Positions 43,684-53,189 of a stretch of 53,189 nucleotides of DNA are shown piece by piece. The notes beneath the pieces were generated by a model that searched no databases, was not told the DNA's origin, and worked only from the letters and a program-made list of their open reading frames with translations. Numbering within the stretch: position 1 is the stretch's first letter; every line of letters begins with the position of its first letter. The DNA comes from Prochlorococcus sp. AG-459-B06 (lineage in GTDB: Bacteria; Cyanobacteriota; Cyanobacteriia; PCC-6307; Cyanobiaceae): positions 1-53,189 of the forward strand of contig QCQY01000009.1 of NCBI GenBank assembly GCA_003209475.1, given 5' to 3'. The position numbers and the translations under genes are program-made.

Positions 43684-43992
43684 ATGCTTCTTAGTAATGC
43701 AAAAAGACTAAAGATCCAAGGCATAATTAAAAGAATTGCCCAAGATGAATCAATTACATTAGAGGAAAGGATATATGTTGAGAAATTTGCACACCATAAT
43801 TCGACAATTTCTCTTTGGCTGAAAAAAGCTAACAGCTTTAGAAGGAATGGGGCAAAAAATGACGGGGGGATTGATAACCTCTTACAATCATTTGGGATAG
43901 ATGGACTGGATAAAGAAAATTATTTCAACCCAAATGAAGATGATATATCGGATTGGTTTGGTGGTGCTCCTGGTTGGCTAAGGAGAAGCTAG
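43684..43992 (+). CDS. Conserved picocyanobacterial protein, 102 residues
   Basis: A soluble 102-residue protein: MLLSNAKRLKIQGIIKRIAQ, LEERIYVEKFAHHNSTISLW, ending DISDWFGGAPGWLRRS. Rich in basic residues and Trp at the C-terminus. No domain is recognised. The flanking gaps (297 bases before, 273 after) hold no other convincing protein gene. Confidence 0.65.
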   Translation: MLLSNAKRLKIQGIIKRIAQDESITLEERIYVEKFAHHNSTISLWLKKANSFRRNGAKNDGGIDNLLQSFGIDGLDKENYFNPNEDDISDWFGGAPGWLRRS

Positions 43993-44265
43993 ATCTACTA
44001 ATTATTCAACTTACCTAGGCTAACTTACACAAATATATACTCATAAAAGATATAAATATCCAAAAAACCCATGGTACATATTTGATCGGAACTAAATAAT
44101 TTTTTGAAAAGGTTTTCATATTGATTTTTCTTTAAGATTATTTCTTCCATAGCGTTTTTGAGAATAGGTTTAATTGCTCTATTTATCTATAAAAGAATAT
44201 TCAAAAACTCAAAGATATTAAATTAATTTATTAGATAAAATTTAATCAGCCTTAATCATCACAAT

Positions 44266-44406
44266 CTAGGCAACTTTTTTTTCATTGTTCATTGTAAGAT
44301 ATACTTCTTTTGCCTCATCATGGTCTGAATCATTCCAATATTTTATAAGTCTTTCTAATTCATCAATCCTTTTTTTGGCATTTGCAATTTTTTCAGTAGT
44401 TGTCAT
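44266..44406 (-). CDS. Small coiled-coil protein, 46 residues
   Basis: MTTTEKIANAKKRIDELERL continues IKYWNDSDHDEAKEVYLTMN: a predicted single charged helix with leucine and isoleucine spacing suggesting a coiled coil. Clean ATG frame in an otherwise non-coding 570-base stretch. Function unknown. Confidence 0.5.
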   Translation of the reverse strand: MTTTEKIANAKKRIDELERLIKYWNDSDHDEAKEVYLTMNNEKKVA

Positions 44407-44561
44407 ATAAAATTTTTATCTATCCAATTAATGCATGAAAAAAAAATATTTCAATGGAAGTAACAATTTTTAGACTACAAATATTAATTTTTGGTTAATT
44501 ACTTAAATTTCTTATAGCCCTCGAGCGACTGGGTAATTATACTTAAAGAAAAACAAAATTT

Positions 44562-45071
44562 ATGAAGAAATTAAATTCTTTGATTTTGAATACTACTGTG
44601 AACTTCTTAGACTTCATATACTCTGGTAGATCTTTACAAAGATTTTGGGTTTTAGAAGTCATAGCTAGATCACCTTATTTTGCATTTCTTTCAGTCCTTC
44701 ATTTTAAAGAATCCCTAGGAATTAAAAATGAAAAAACAATGATATTAATGAAAGAACATTTTTATCAAGCTATTAACGAAACTGAGCATCTTAAAGAAAT
44801 GGAGAAAAGAGGGGGAGATAGGTTTTGGATTGATAGATTTTTTGCGAGACATCTTGTGCTTGTTTATTACTGGATCATGGTTTTTTATTATTTCTTCTCT
44901 CCAGCTAATGCTTATGATGTCAACATAAAAATTGAAGAACATGCATTTGAAACTTACTCCAAATATTTAAAAGACAACCCAAATGATCAAAAAATAAGAG
45001 AAATTGCTCAAGATGAATTAAATCATGTACAAGAACTTAACGAAGCCTTGTCAATGCTTACTACAGTTTAG
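44562..45071 (+). CDS. ptox: Plastid-type terminal oxidase (alternative oxidase family)
   Basis: The 169-residue diiron membrane-associated oxidase passes electrons from plastoquinol to oxygen and relieves over-reduction in high light. The ligands are all present: E32 (RFWVLEVIARSPYF), E73 and H76 (INETEHLKEM), the EEHAFETY helix (E125/E126), and E152 and H155 (AQDELNHVQE). It is much shorter than plant PTOX but within the range I expect for Prochlorococcus versions. Its end overlaps the convergent membrane gene by four bases. Confidence 0.93.
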   Translation: MKKLNSLILNTTVNFLDFIYSGRSLQRFWVLEVIARSPYFAFLSVLHFKESLGIKNEKTMILMKEHFYQAINETEHLKEMEKRGGDRFWIDRFFARHLVLVYYWIMVFYYFFSPANAYDVNIKIEEHAFETYSKYLKDNPNDQKIREIAQDELNHVQELNEALSMLTTV

Positions 45072-45502
45072 ATTAGTGCTGAAAAATCTATTAGCAATAT
45101 TGAGACCATTACCGAAGAAGATATTAATCCTAGGCTAATCATCAATGAGACATAACCTTTTTTTCTAGGTAATCTATAAAAAGATAATCCAATAATTAAT
45201 ATCATTATTATTGAGAAAAAAATTATTATTTTTTCATTTACTAAATTGAGATGTATAACTAAATTTTTTTCTTCAAAATATTTAAGAAATTCAGATAAAA
45301 CTAATTCTTCTTCTATTTTCTTAAAATAGTCAAATAAGCTTATAAAAGCAGAACTTAATAAAGATAATGCAACCAGTGCAGTAACTGGTTTTGTTAGCCT
45401 GTTTATTGTTCTGTTAAAACTTACCAATAAAATAAAAATAAATAAAGAGGTAAATAAAGGTATTAGAGGTATAAGAATTGTTGAATTTATGAAATTTCCC
45501 AC
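45068..45502 (-). CDS. Multi-pass membrane protein, NdhF/NuoL N-terminus-like
   Basis: The 144-residue protein has several hydrophobic segments: ILIPLIPLFTSLFIFILLV, ALVALSLLSSAFISLFDYF, IFFSIIMILIIGLSFYRLP, then YVSLMISLGLISSSVMVSIL. The LIPLFPL-like opening and spacing recall the first helices of NDH-1 NdhF/NuoL, but it is far too short to be a full subunit. It abuts ptox tail to tail. Identity is tentative. Confidence 0.55.
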   Translation of the reverse strand: MGNFINSTILIPLIPLFTSLFIFILLVSFNRTINRLTKPVTALVALSLLSSAFISLFDYFKKIEEELVLSEFLKYFEEKNLVIHLNLVNEKIIIFFSIIMILIIGLSFYRLPRKKGYVSLMISLGLISSSVMVSILLIDFSALI

Positions 45503-45649
45503 GAAAATAATATGTATCTAACTTAAAATTTTATATTATTTCGACGCGTTATTTTATTAAATAAAATTTTTTAAAATCTTAAATGTAATTAGTACCTATT
45601 GCATTCTGTGTAAATTGATACCAAAATTAAATTAGTATTGAAAAATAAA

Positions 45650-45751
45650 ATGTTAGCCATTTCTGAAATTATCATTGCAAGTGCTATCTTCCTAGGAATT
45701 GTATATTGGGAAGTTAAATTCCTATATGCCAAAACCACTGTAGCGAAATAA
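45650..45751 (+). CDS. Single-helix membrane microprotein, 33 residues
   Basis: MLAISEIIIASAIFLGIVYW continues EVKFLYAKTTVAK: one N-terminal membrane helix and a basic tail. The arrangement and the ATG frame look real, though no family matches. Confidence 0.5.
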   Translation: MLAISEIIIASAIFLGIVYWEVKFLYAKTTVAK

Positions 45752-45867
45752 CTTCACTCAAAGCAGGAAAATTAAAAACATACAAAATTTAAATAAAATT
45801 TAAGAATTTAAGTTGACAAAAAAAGCTCTATATATGAGAGAATAAACACATATTTAAAGCCCCTCTA

Positions 45868-46005
45868 ATGAGCGAAGCCCAAAATCCTAATACTAACTCA
45901 ACTCAGCAGCAGCAGCAGCAGCAGCAGCAATCCTATTCAGACAGCAAAATTAATTCCGCTGAGAGCGAGAAGCTTTATCTTGAGATGAAAGAAGCTTGGC
46001 TTTAA
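45868..46005 (+). CDS. Polyglutamine microprotein, 45 residues
   Basis: The frame reads MSEAQNPNTNSTQQQ..., nine consecutive Gln encoded by eight CAG and one CAA, then SYSDSKINSAESEKLYLEMK and EAWL. The CAG run stands out in this AT-rich genome. There is a TTGACA hexamer at 45813-45818. Sequences of the MSEAQ... form with a C-terminal LYLEMKEAWL helix look conserved, but I cannot name a family. Repeat-length polymorphism is likely. Confidence 0.6.
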   Translation: MSEAQNPNTNSTQQQQQQQQQSYSDSKINSAESEKLYLEMKEAWL

Positions 46006-46146
46006 ATTCAACTCGCGTTTGAAATAATATTTCTATAAATTTGTAAAAAATCTTTTTTAATTTTGAAGTAATTAATACTTTTTTATTTTAAATACCCTTT
46101 AAATTTTGTTTAAATACAAAAGAAAACTTTGAGAAAACTTAAGCAG

Positions 46147-46260
46147 ATGGAGAAATTTAACGGAAGACTCGCAATGGGAGGGTTGATATATTTAGTTTTT
46201 ACAAAATTAGTTTCCAACCGTGCCGATATCTTAGACCAGCTTAAATCTTATTTAATTTAA
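46147..46260 (+). CDS. Mini-HLIP-like protein, 37 residues
   Basis: MEKFNGRLAMGGLIYLVFTK continues LVSNRADILDQLKSYLI. The E-x-x-N-G-R-x-A-M-x-G signature is that of high-light-inducible/CAB-family helices. The protein is shorter than standard Hlips (about 40-90 residues), and there is no second conserved Glu after the helix. It could bind pigment in the thylakoid membrane or be a degenerate relative. Confidence 0.55.
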   Translation: MEKFNGRLAMGGLIYLVFTKLVSNRADILDQLKSYLI

Positions 46261-46277
46261 GAAATGAATTGGAAATA

Positions 46278-46370
46278 TTAACCAGGAATATTTCTCTCTA
46301 AATAAGCGTCAGTTAAAGCTAAAATTAACCCCAATAATGTTGAAAATATTGCAATTTCAGTTGATTCCAT
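46278..46370 (-). CDS. Single-helix membrane microprotein, 30 residues
   Basis: MESTEIAIFSTLLGLILALT continues DAYLERNIPG: a membrane helix with acidic start and polar end. It converges with the mini-HLIP gene 17 bases away. No family. Confidence 0.4.
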   Translation of the reverse strand: MESTEIAIFSTLLGLILALTDAYLERNIPG

Positions 46371-46430
46371 TTTATTTTTGAATTACCCCTAGTTTGCTAA
46401 ATAACTCAAAGTTCGGCAACAAAACTAATA

Positions 46431-46446
46431 ACGTACTATAGTACGT
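46431..46446. promoter_or_regulatory. 16-bp perfect palindrome, LexA-like box
   Basis: ACGTACTATAGTACGT is a perfect palindrome whose core GTAC-TATA-GTAC fits the cyanobacterial LexA consensus RGTACNNNDGTWCB except at the first position (C for R). It lies directly before a -10-like TATACT (46448-46453), so a bound repressor would block the promoter. Confidence 0.55.
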
Positions 46447-46447
46447 A

Positions 46448-46453
46448 TATACT
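46448..46453 (+). promoter_or_regulatory. -10 promoter hexamer TATACT
   Basis: TATACT lies 15 bases before the GTG start at 46468, leaving a leader of about 8 bases. This is short but usable. The preceding palindrome occupies the -35/-10 spacer. Confidence 0.4.
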
Positions 46454-46467
46454 ATTAGCTATTTATT

Positions 46468-46716
46468 GTGATCTCAGCGACTCCTGAGTTTCTTTTCGTT
46501 AGGCCTGGTGATTATGTCGCAATTAAAAAAGAAAATTGCGAAAATACTAATGAAAAAAATAAAAATTACTGGGTCGGTCAAGTTATCGACTGTATTGGAG
46601 GAGCTAGAAATCCAAATTCATGGACCTTGTTTCAAGTTGCCAATATTGATAATGGAGAGATTGTTATAATTAATGCGGATATTGTAGAAAAAATTTTGAA
46701 ACCTTCTGAAAGGTAA
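46468..46716 (+). CDS. DUF3104-like protein, 82 residues
   Basis: A GTG start at 46468 gives ISATPEFLFVRPGDYVAIKK, KNYWVGQVIDCIGGARNPNS, WTLFQVANIDNGEIVIINAD. The RPGDYV and WVGQVI pattern is the DUF3104 family I recall from picocyanobacteria: a small beta-rich domain of unknown role. Its promoter contains the LexA-like palindrome, hinting at stress control. Confidence 0.7.
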   Translation: MISATPEFLFVRPGDYVAIKKENCENTNEKNKNYWVGQVIDCIGGARNPNSWTLFQVANIDNGEIVIINADIVEKILKPSER

Positions 46717-46788
46717 GCTAATGGATAATCAAACAAACTTCCTTCAGTATTACAAAAACAAAAGGTAAAATGCTCGCTTAAAAGGGAA

Positions 46789-47679
46789 TTACCCCAGTTC
46801 CAAGCAGGCAAGCCCGTATACTTGATTCATTGGGCAGGGAGGGTGAATGCCTCTATACATTCTGTAAGTTTTTGATATTTCCTGAAATCCCAAACTTGAT
46901 AAAAGATAATTTGCATATGGATTCAGATTAGAGCAATCCAATAAGATTTGGGCATCTAAATGACCAACTAACTCCCTTATTAATAATTCAGCAAGTGGTG
47001 GAGTATCCGCTAAAAGAGGTCCGATTCTCCAGCCTTGCTCATTATCCTCCAATACACAGGGTCTTATCCTGCCAAATCCATGGCACATCCAATTATTATC
47101 GACAATTGCACTGACATTACCGTGAGAATTTTTCAACCAGTCATTTAGAAAATGCGGTCTGGGACTTGGTTCTCTTTGATCATCATAAATTAAGACAGCT
47201 TCAGAGGAAATTTTATTACCCGGGACAACTTTAAAAGAATGAAATTGATCTTTATAGAAATTTCTCAATGGCAAATCTTGAGACCCATTTAATTTCCATC
47301 GATTTGTAATGGATGATTTTCTAAACCCCCACTTTGCGTAATCATTCAATCTATCTGGGGCAGCCTCAAGACCAATACAATCAACATTTTTTAAATATTC
47401 GAGGGCATGCTTCCATAATCTCACTCCATATCCATTATTACGGAATTCTTGTTTAACGATAAATAAACCTATAAAACCATACGAGGAATTATATTTTACA
47501 CATGCAATAGAACCTATAGGATTATTGTCGAGACAAGCTACCCATACCCCTTGTTTATCTGTATTTCTATAAATTGATACGTCATCGATTCCAGGAGAAA
47601 ATCCTTCTAACGTTGCCCATTTTGTGACTTCTGGTATTTCATTTATAGATATCAATCTAATTGAAAATTTTTCGCTCAT
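46789..47679 (-). CDS. GNAT-family N-acetyltransferase, two-domain
   Basis: The 296-residue protein has a GNAT core: GVWVACLDNNPIGSIACVKY and GFIGLFIVKQEFRNNGYGVR (acetyl-CoA pyrophosphate loop near NNGYG). A second half (about 160-296) ends GFQEISKTYRMYRG, probably a second degenerate GNAT-like domain, as in YitH-type proteins. The substrate is not evident. Confidence 0.85.
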   Translation of the reverse strand: MSEKFSIRLISINEIPEVTKWATLEGFSPGIDDVSIYRNTDKQGVWVACLDNNPIGSIACVKYNSSYGFIGLFIVKQEFRNNGYGVRLWKHALEYLKNVDCIGLEAAPDRLNDYAKWGFRKSSITNRWKLNGSQDLPLRNFYKDQFHSFKVVPGNKISSEAVLIYDDQREPSPRPHFLNDWLKNSHGNVSAIVDNNWMCHGFGRIRPCVLEDNEQGWRIGPLLADTPPLAELLIRELVGHLDAQILLDCSNLNPYANYLLSSLGFQEISKTYRMYRGIHPPCPMNQVYGLACLELG

Positions 47680-47835
47680 AAAAATATATTAACCAAGAAA
47701 AATTTGAATTTTTAAAGATAATATTAATAAATTTGATTATTTCTTATAAATCATTCACTTTAGTTTAAGTGGCTAAAAACCTTAGTTATTTGAAATTTAT
47801 CCTCTGATATATTTAATACTATTCATAGGAATAAA

Positions 47836-49227
47836 ATGAAAATTTCTGATAAATTTCATTTAGAAGACATTAATAAATTAAAAAATACAGTTCTCACTGG
47901 TAAAACGGAAGATATAAAATGGCGGATCCAACATCTGAATATAGTTTCTAAACTTTTGGATGAAAATAAAAAAAAGATAATAAAATCACTTTTTATTGAT
48001 CTAGGTAAATCTGAAATTGAAGGGCTTTCAGAAATCCTTTTAGTGAAAGAAGAAATTTCACTCATAAAAAGGAAACTCAATTATTGGATGCGACCAAAAA
48101 AGATTAAAACGCCTTTCTATTTATTTCCATCATCCTCCAAAGTTATTTATGAACCTCTTGGGTGTGTCTTAATTCTTGGTCCTTATAATTATCCATTACT
48201 TTATGTTTTAAAGCCATTGGTAAATATCTTCTCGGCAGGAAATACTGCAGTTATAAAACCATCAGAGAAATGTCCTGCGACCTCAAAACTTATTAAAAAG
48301 CTTACTTCCAAATATTTCCGTAAAGATGTTCTAATGACAGTAGAGGGTGATTATAAAAAATCCATAAAATTAATTGAACAAAATTTTGACCACATATTTT
48401 TTACAGGAAGTACTGAAACTGGAAAATCTATAATGAAATTAGCTTCAAAAAACTTAACTCCTTTAACTCTTGAGTTAAGCGGAACAAATCCTGTAATTAT
48501 TTTCAAGAATGCAAATTTAGAAGTGGCTGCTAAAAGAATTGTTTGGGGCAAATTTTTTAATTCTGGTCAATCCTGCATGGCTCCGAATCATATTTTTGTA
48601 GATAAAGAAATTGAAAATATTTTTATAGAAAAATTAAAGAAATGCATAGTAAGTTTTTACGGGGATAATCCAATTATTTCCGAAAACTTATCAAAATTAG
48701 AAAAAAAGCAATTTACATCAACTTTAGGAATTCTCGAACAATATAAAAAAGAAAAAAGAATTTTATTTGGGGGGACTTTTAGTAAAAAAAAGTTGAAAAT
48801 AGCTCCTACAATTTTGAAAACTAAATTAAATGAAACAGATATTTTGCAGAAAGAACTATTCAATTCACTACTTCCAGTAATTGGAATACATGATAAGGAA
48901 TCAGCTTTAAAACAGATCAGTCAAACATCAAAACCATTAGCAATATACTTATTTGGAGGCAATAAAAAAATCCATAATCATATTTCAAAAGTAACCAGCT
49001 CAGGAACAATTTGTATAAATGATGTGATGTTACCAGTCCTTATTCCAAATTTACCGTTTGGAGGCGTTGGGCAAAGTGGTATTGGTAAATTTCATGGAGA
49101 AGAGGGGTTTCGAAATTTTTCAAATCAAAAATCTATTACTTTTAAAGGTTCTTTATTTGATTCAAATCTGCGGTATCCTCCCTACGAAAGAGTAAAGAAA
49201 TTTTTAAAGTTAATTTTTCAGGTTTAA
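47836..49227 (+). CDS. Aldehyde dehydrogenase (ALDH3-like)
   Basis: The 463-residue protein carries LGCVLILGPYNYPLLYVLKP, FFTGSTETGKSIMKLASKN, the catalytic Glu in LTLELSGTNPVIIF, the catalytic Cys in FNSGQSCMAPNHIFVD and the late LPFGGVGQSGIGKFHGEEGF. It oxidises aldehydes with NAD(P)+. Length and motif order match the short ALDH3 group used by cyanobacteria for fatty or apocarotenoid aldehydes, but the substrate is not certain. Confidence 0.92.
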   Translation: MKISDKFHLEDINKLKNTVLTGKTEDIKWRIQHLNIVSKLLDENKKKIIKSLFIDLGKSEIEGLSEILLVKEEISLIKRKLNYWMRPKKIKTPFYLFPSSSKVIYEPLGCVLILGPYNYPLLYVLKPLVNIFSAGNTAVIKPSEKCPATSKLIKKLTSKYFRKDVLMTVEGDYKKSIKLIEQNFDHIFFTGSTETGKSIMKLASKNLTPLTLELSGTNPVIIFKNANLEVAAKRIVWGKFFNSGQSCMAPNHIFVDKEIENIFIEKLKKCIVSFYGDNPIISENLSKLEKKQFTSTLGILEQYKKEKRILFGGTFSKKKLKIAPTILKTKLNETDILQKELFNSLLPVIGIHDKESALKQISQTSKPLAIYLFGGNKKIHNHISKVTSSGTICINDVMLPVLIPNLPFGGVGQSGIGKFHGEEGFRNFSNQKSITFKGSLFDSNLRYPPYERVKKFLKLIFQV

Positions 49228-49299
49228 ATTACTTAAATTGTTTTCAAAAACCTAGCGATTTTAAATTTAAAGATTATCTTTAAATAAATAGTGACTTTT

Positions 49300-50061
49300 A
49301 TGAAATTTGCATTTTTAGTAGTTGCGATATCCATTAATTTTTTTAATCAGTCATTGGTAAAATCAGAAGAAAAGATATTTTCAGCAAAAAATGAAATTGA
49401 AAATATTGCTAGAAAAGAATCAATTAATGAAGAAAAAACTGAACTAAAAAAAATTCATATTGTAAAAAGTGGAGAAACAGTATCAAGTATTTCAAAATTC
49501 TATTCAATAAATAAAGATTTAATTATTAAATTGAATAATTTAAAAGATGAAAATTATATCTTTGTCGGCCAAAATCTTATTATCTCCGAATCTACTGAGA
49601 ATATTACAAAACAATCAGATTTAATAAATTATTATCATATTGTTCAAACTGGTGAAAATCTTACTGAGATATCAAACAAATATAATTTAAAAGTAATCGA
49701 TCTGATAGAAATTAATAATCTCAATAATCCTGATTCAATAAAAGCAGGTCAAAAGCTCATAATAAGAAAAAAACACACAATTAATTTTGAAAATTATAAA
49801 ACAACTGAAAATAAAAAAAATAATGACTTACTTGAGTTAGATAAAAAAATTTATGGTCCAATAATTATCCAAAGTAAATCAAATAAAGATATTAAAGGTA
49901 GAAAAGTTTTAAACGTACTAAATCAAGAAAATAAAAAACTGATTCTTTCAATCAATTGTGATAAAGATGAATTAGATGTAAGAATACCCGGCAGAAAATG
50001 GATGGGAAGTAAGCCTGCTAAAGAAGAATTCGAAAATAATTTAATAAATGATTTTTGTTAA
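49300..50061 (+). CDS. Exported protein with two LysM domains
   Basis: From the ATG at 49300 the protein has a hydrophobic signal/anchor (KFAFLVVAISINFFNQSLV). One LysM is at about 45-88 (HIVKSGETVSSISKFYSINK, FVGQNLIIS) and a second at about 100-150 (YHIVQTGENLTEISNKYNLK, GQKLIIRKK). A C-terminal part ends FENNLINDFC. LysM binds peptidoglycan, so it probably acts at the cell wall. A GTG three codons earlier would also be in frame. Confidence 0.87.
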   Translation: MKFAFLVVAISINFFNQSLVKSEEKIFSAKNEIENIARKESINEEKTELKKIHIVKSGETVSSISKFYSINKDLIIKLNNLKDENYIFVGQNLIISESTENITKQSDLINYYHIVQTGENLTEISNKYNLKVIDLIEINNLNNPDSIKAGQKLIIRKKHTINFENYKTTENKKNNDLLELDKKIYGPIIIQSKSNKDIKGRKVLNVLNQENKKLILSINCDKDELDVRIPGRKWMGSKPAKEEFENNLINDFC

Positions 50062-50141
50062 AAATTTTAATTAATATGTGTGAATAATTTGTCTAAGAAT
50101 ATTAATGATGGGTTATTCTACAAAAAGTTAAATTAATAGTA

Positions 50142-50351
50142 ATGGCTATTTCAAGAGGAGATCTCGTAAGAGTAAAAAGACCAGAATCATATTGGTATAA
50201 TGAAATAGGTAAAGTAGCTTCAGTTGATACCTCAGGTATTAAATATAATTGTGTAGTCAGATTCGATAAAGTAAATTACGCTGGGATAAGCGGAACTGAA
50301 GGGGGAGCAAATACAAACAATTTCGCTGAAAGTGAATTAGAGAAAGCTTAA
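50142..50351 (+). CDS. psaE: Photosystem I subunit IV
   Basis: The 69-residue SH3-like protein [40 protein letters not shown] and [20 protein letters not shown] is PsaE. It sits on the stromal face of photosystem I, helps dock ferredoxin and supports cyclic electron flow. It is a reliable marker for an oxygenic phototroph. mutM starts 5 bases downstream. Confidence 0.97.
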   Translation: MAISRGDLVRVKRPESYWYNEIGKVASVDTSGIKYNCVVRFDKVNYAGISGTEGGANTNNFAESELEKA

Positions 50352-50355
50352 ATAA

Positions 50356-51234
50356 TTGCCTGAATTACCTGAAGTAGAAACTGTTCGCAGAGGTTTAGAG
50401 CAAAAACTTAATAACTTTATTATTAAAAAAGTAGAAGTCTGTAGGGATTCAACTGTTGCATTCCCAAAAAACAAAGAAGAATTCATTAAAGGTCTTCGGA
50501 ATTCACTTATTTATAAATGGGATAGAAGAGGAAAATATTTAATAGCTCAATTAAAAGAAGTTCAAAATAAGAATACTCAATATCCTCTAGAAAATTCACA
50601 AAATAACGGATTTCTTGTGGTTCATCTAAGAATGACTGGCTATTTCAAATTTGTCGAAAACTCAACTCATCCTTGTAAACATACAAGAATAAGATTTTTC
50701 GATAAAGATAATAATGAGCTTAGGTACGTTGACGTAAGAAGTTTCGGTCAAATGTGGTGGATTAATAAAGGCCTATCGCTTAACAAAGTAATTAAAGGAT
50801 TAGGTTCATTAGGACCAGAACCATTTTCTAAAGACTTTGATGCAAATTATCTTAAGAAAGTTATTTCAAAAAGAACAAAATCCATAAAAGCTATTTTACT
50901 AGATCAAACAATAGTTGCAGGTATAGGTAATATTTATGCTGACGAAAGTTTATACTCTGCTGGCATTTCACCTTTTAGGGAAGCTCGAACAATAAAAAAG
51001 AATGAGTTAATCAAGCTCAAAGAATCAATTGTAACTGTATTAAAAAAAAGTATAGGTTCTGGGGGGACGACATTTAGCGATTTTAGGGACTTGGAAGGAG
51101 AGAATGGGAATTTTGGTTTACAGACAAATGTCTACAGGAGAACTGGAAAAGAATGTCGTAAATGTGGAAATTTAATTGAAAGACAAAAAATTACTGGGAG
51201 AAGTACCCATTGGTGTCCTAAATGCCAAAAATAA
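50356..51234 (+). CDS. mutM: Formamidopyrimidine-DNA glycosylase
   Basis: The 292-residue enzyme removes 8-oxoguanine. It starts with TTG and, after Met removal, has the catalytic [15 protein letters not shown] (Pro nucleophile, Glu at position 2 of the mature protein). The helix-two-turn-helix [20 protein letters not shown] is intact, as is the C-terminal zinc finger ([11 protein letters not shown]... CPKC). TTG start and short spacing after psaE suggest co-transcription. A terminator for the opposite-strand rRNA operon overlaps its stop. Confidence 0.95.
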   Translation: MPELPEVETVRRGLEQKLNNFIIKKVEVCRDSTVAFPKNKEEFIKGLRNSLIYKWDRRGKYLIAQLKEVQNKNTQYPLENSQNNGFLVVHLRMTGYFKFVENSTHPCKHTRIRFFDKDNNELRYVDVRSFGQMWWINKGLSLNKVIKGLGSLGPEPFSKDFDANYLKKVISKRTKSIKAILLDQTIVAGIGNIYADESLYSAGISPFREARTIKKNELIKLKESIVTVLKKSIGSGGTTFSDFRDLEGENGNFGLQTNVYRRTGKECRKCGNLIERQKITGRSTHWCPKCQK

Positions 51235-51263
51235 AAAAGAGCTTACTCAAGAAGAGTAAACCC
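51233..51263 (-). terminator. rRNA operon terminator (minus strand)
   Basis: On the minus strand GGGTTTACTC, loop TTCTT, GAGTAAGCTC forms a 10-bp stem with two G-U pairs, followed by six Ts. It lies about 15 bases beyond the 5S 3' end, as expected for the rrn terminator, and overlaps the mutM stop. Confidence 0.7.
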
Positions 51264-51277
51264 TTTAAATATTTTTA

Positions 51278-51393
51278 CCTGGCATTGAGCTATTTTCTCA
51301 AGGGGCTACCCCCTAAATATTTTCGCCGCTGATGCGTTTCACAACCGAGTTCGAGATGGATCGGAGTGGTTCCACATCGCCATGAACACCAGG
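51278..51393 (-). rRNA. rrf: 5S ribosomal RNA
   Basis: The 116 bases fold as 5S rRNA. The ends CCTGG and CCAGG pair, and the conserved ATCTCGAACTCGGTTGTGAAACGC region is seen on the minus strand (only part quoted: CTCGAACTCGG). It is complete, on the minus strand, downstream of 23S. Confidence 0.95.
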
Positions 51394-51450
51394 ATAGTGT
51401 GAACCTTGAGAACTGCATAGAAAATTATATAAATTAAAAACAATAAATTA

Positions 51451-53189
<1,739 letters not shown>

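Overview
This window is almost certainly chromosomal DNA from a high-light-adapted Prochlorococcus or a very close relative. The basis is very low GC (roughly 30% by eye), short intergenic gaps, and cyanobacterial core genes: psaE, pipX-pipY, sepF, cobI, a plastid-type terminal oxidase, a CrtH-like carotenoid isomerase, and NdhF/PTOX-like membrane proteins. There are also many 25-70 residue proteins of the kind found in marine picocyanobacteria. The species call is inference from gene content; the gene families themselves are read from the translations.

Layout. (1) 1-20200 is a core block. It holds sulfur amino-acid genes (two Cys/Met PLP enzymes, cysK), queA, pdhC, a YlqD-like protein, an acyl-CoA/acyl-ACP synthetase, and lipB. 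These are followed by hpf, a DeoC-like protein, recO and a glycosyltransferase, then a long minus-strand run: aroQ, miaE, cobI, DUF1823, der, an EcfT-like protein, pipX, pipY, sepF, proC. (2) 20217-20380 carries tRNA-Tyr and tRNA-Thr, followed by a decayed copy of the 3' half of tRNA-Thr. That is a typical scar of tRNA-targeted integration. (3) 20600-26640 is an accessory block of small genes. It includes several alpha/beta-barrel (ABM-like) proteins, an NTF2-like/secreted/micro-protein operon, a cupin, several microproteins, and a repeat pair that may be an sRNA and its target. (4) 26660-30970 holds thiD, tenA, a photolyase and a proline iminopeptidase. (5) 31000-35000 has a candidate structured RNA, microproteins, a divergent GT2/GT11 glycosyltransferase pair and a CPBP protease. 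(6) 35200-46720 is rich in small proteins around arfB, bcp, tatA, a Nif11-domain protein, a CrtH-like enzyme and PTOX. It contains a polyglutamine microprotein, a mini-HLIP and two striking operator-like palindromes. (7) 46789-51234 returns to core genes: GNAT, aldehyde dehydrogenase, LysM protein, psaE, mutM. (8) From 51278 to the window edge lie 5S rRNA and the 3' part of 23S rRNA on the minus strand, so the rest of the rRNA operon is off the right edge.

How the parts work together. The core blocks cover Cys/Met synthesis, lipoylation and pyruvate dehydrogenase, PII/nitrogen signalling (PipX/PipY), division (SepF), cobalamin and tRNA modification. The accessory blocks look like a niche-adaptation layer: light stress (PTOX, photolyase, mini-HLIP), surface glycans (GT2/GT11) and many one-helix membrane microproteins. 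The best leads for something undescribed are four. They are the structured RNA near 31131-31405, the 16-nt complementary sRNA/leader pair at 22110/22222, the perfect 24-bp palindrome at 43399, and the cluster of ABM-like genes next to the tRNA-Thr scar. No transposase, integrase, CRISPR array or complete prophage is visible.
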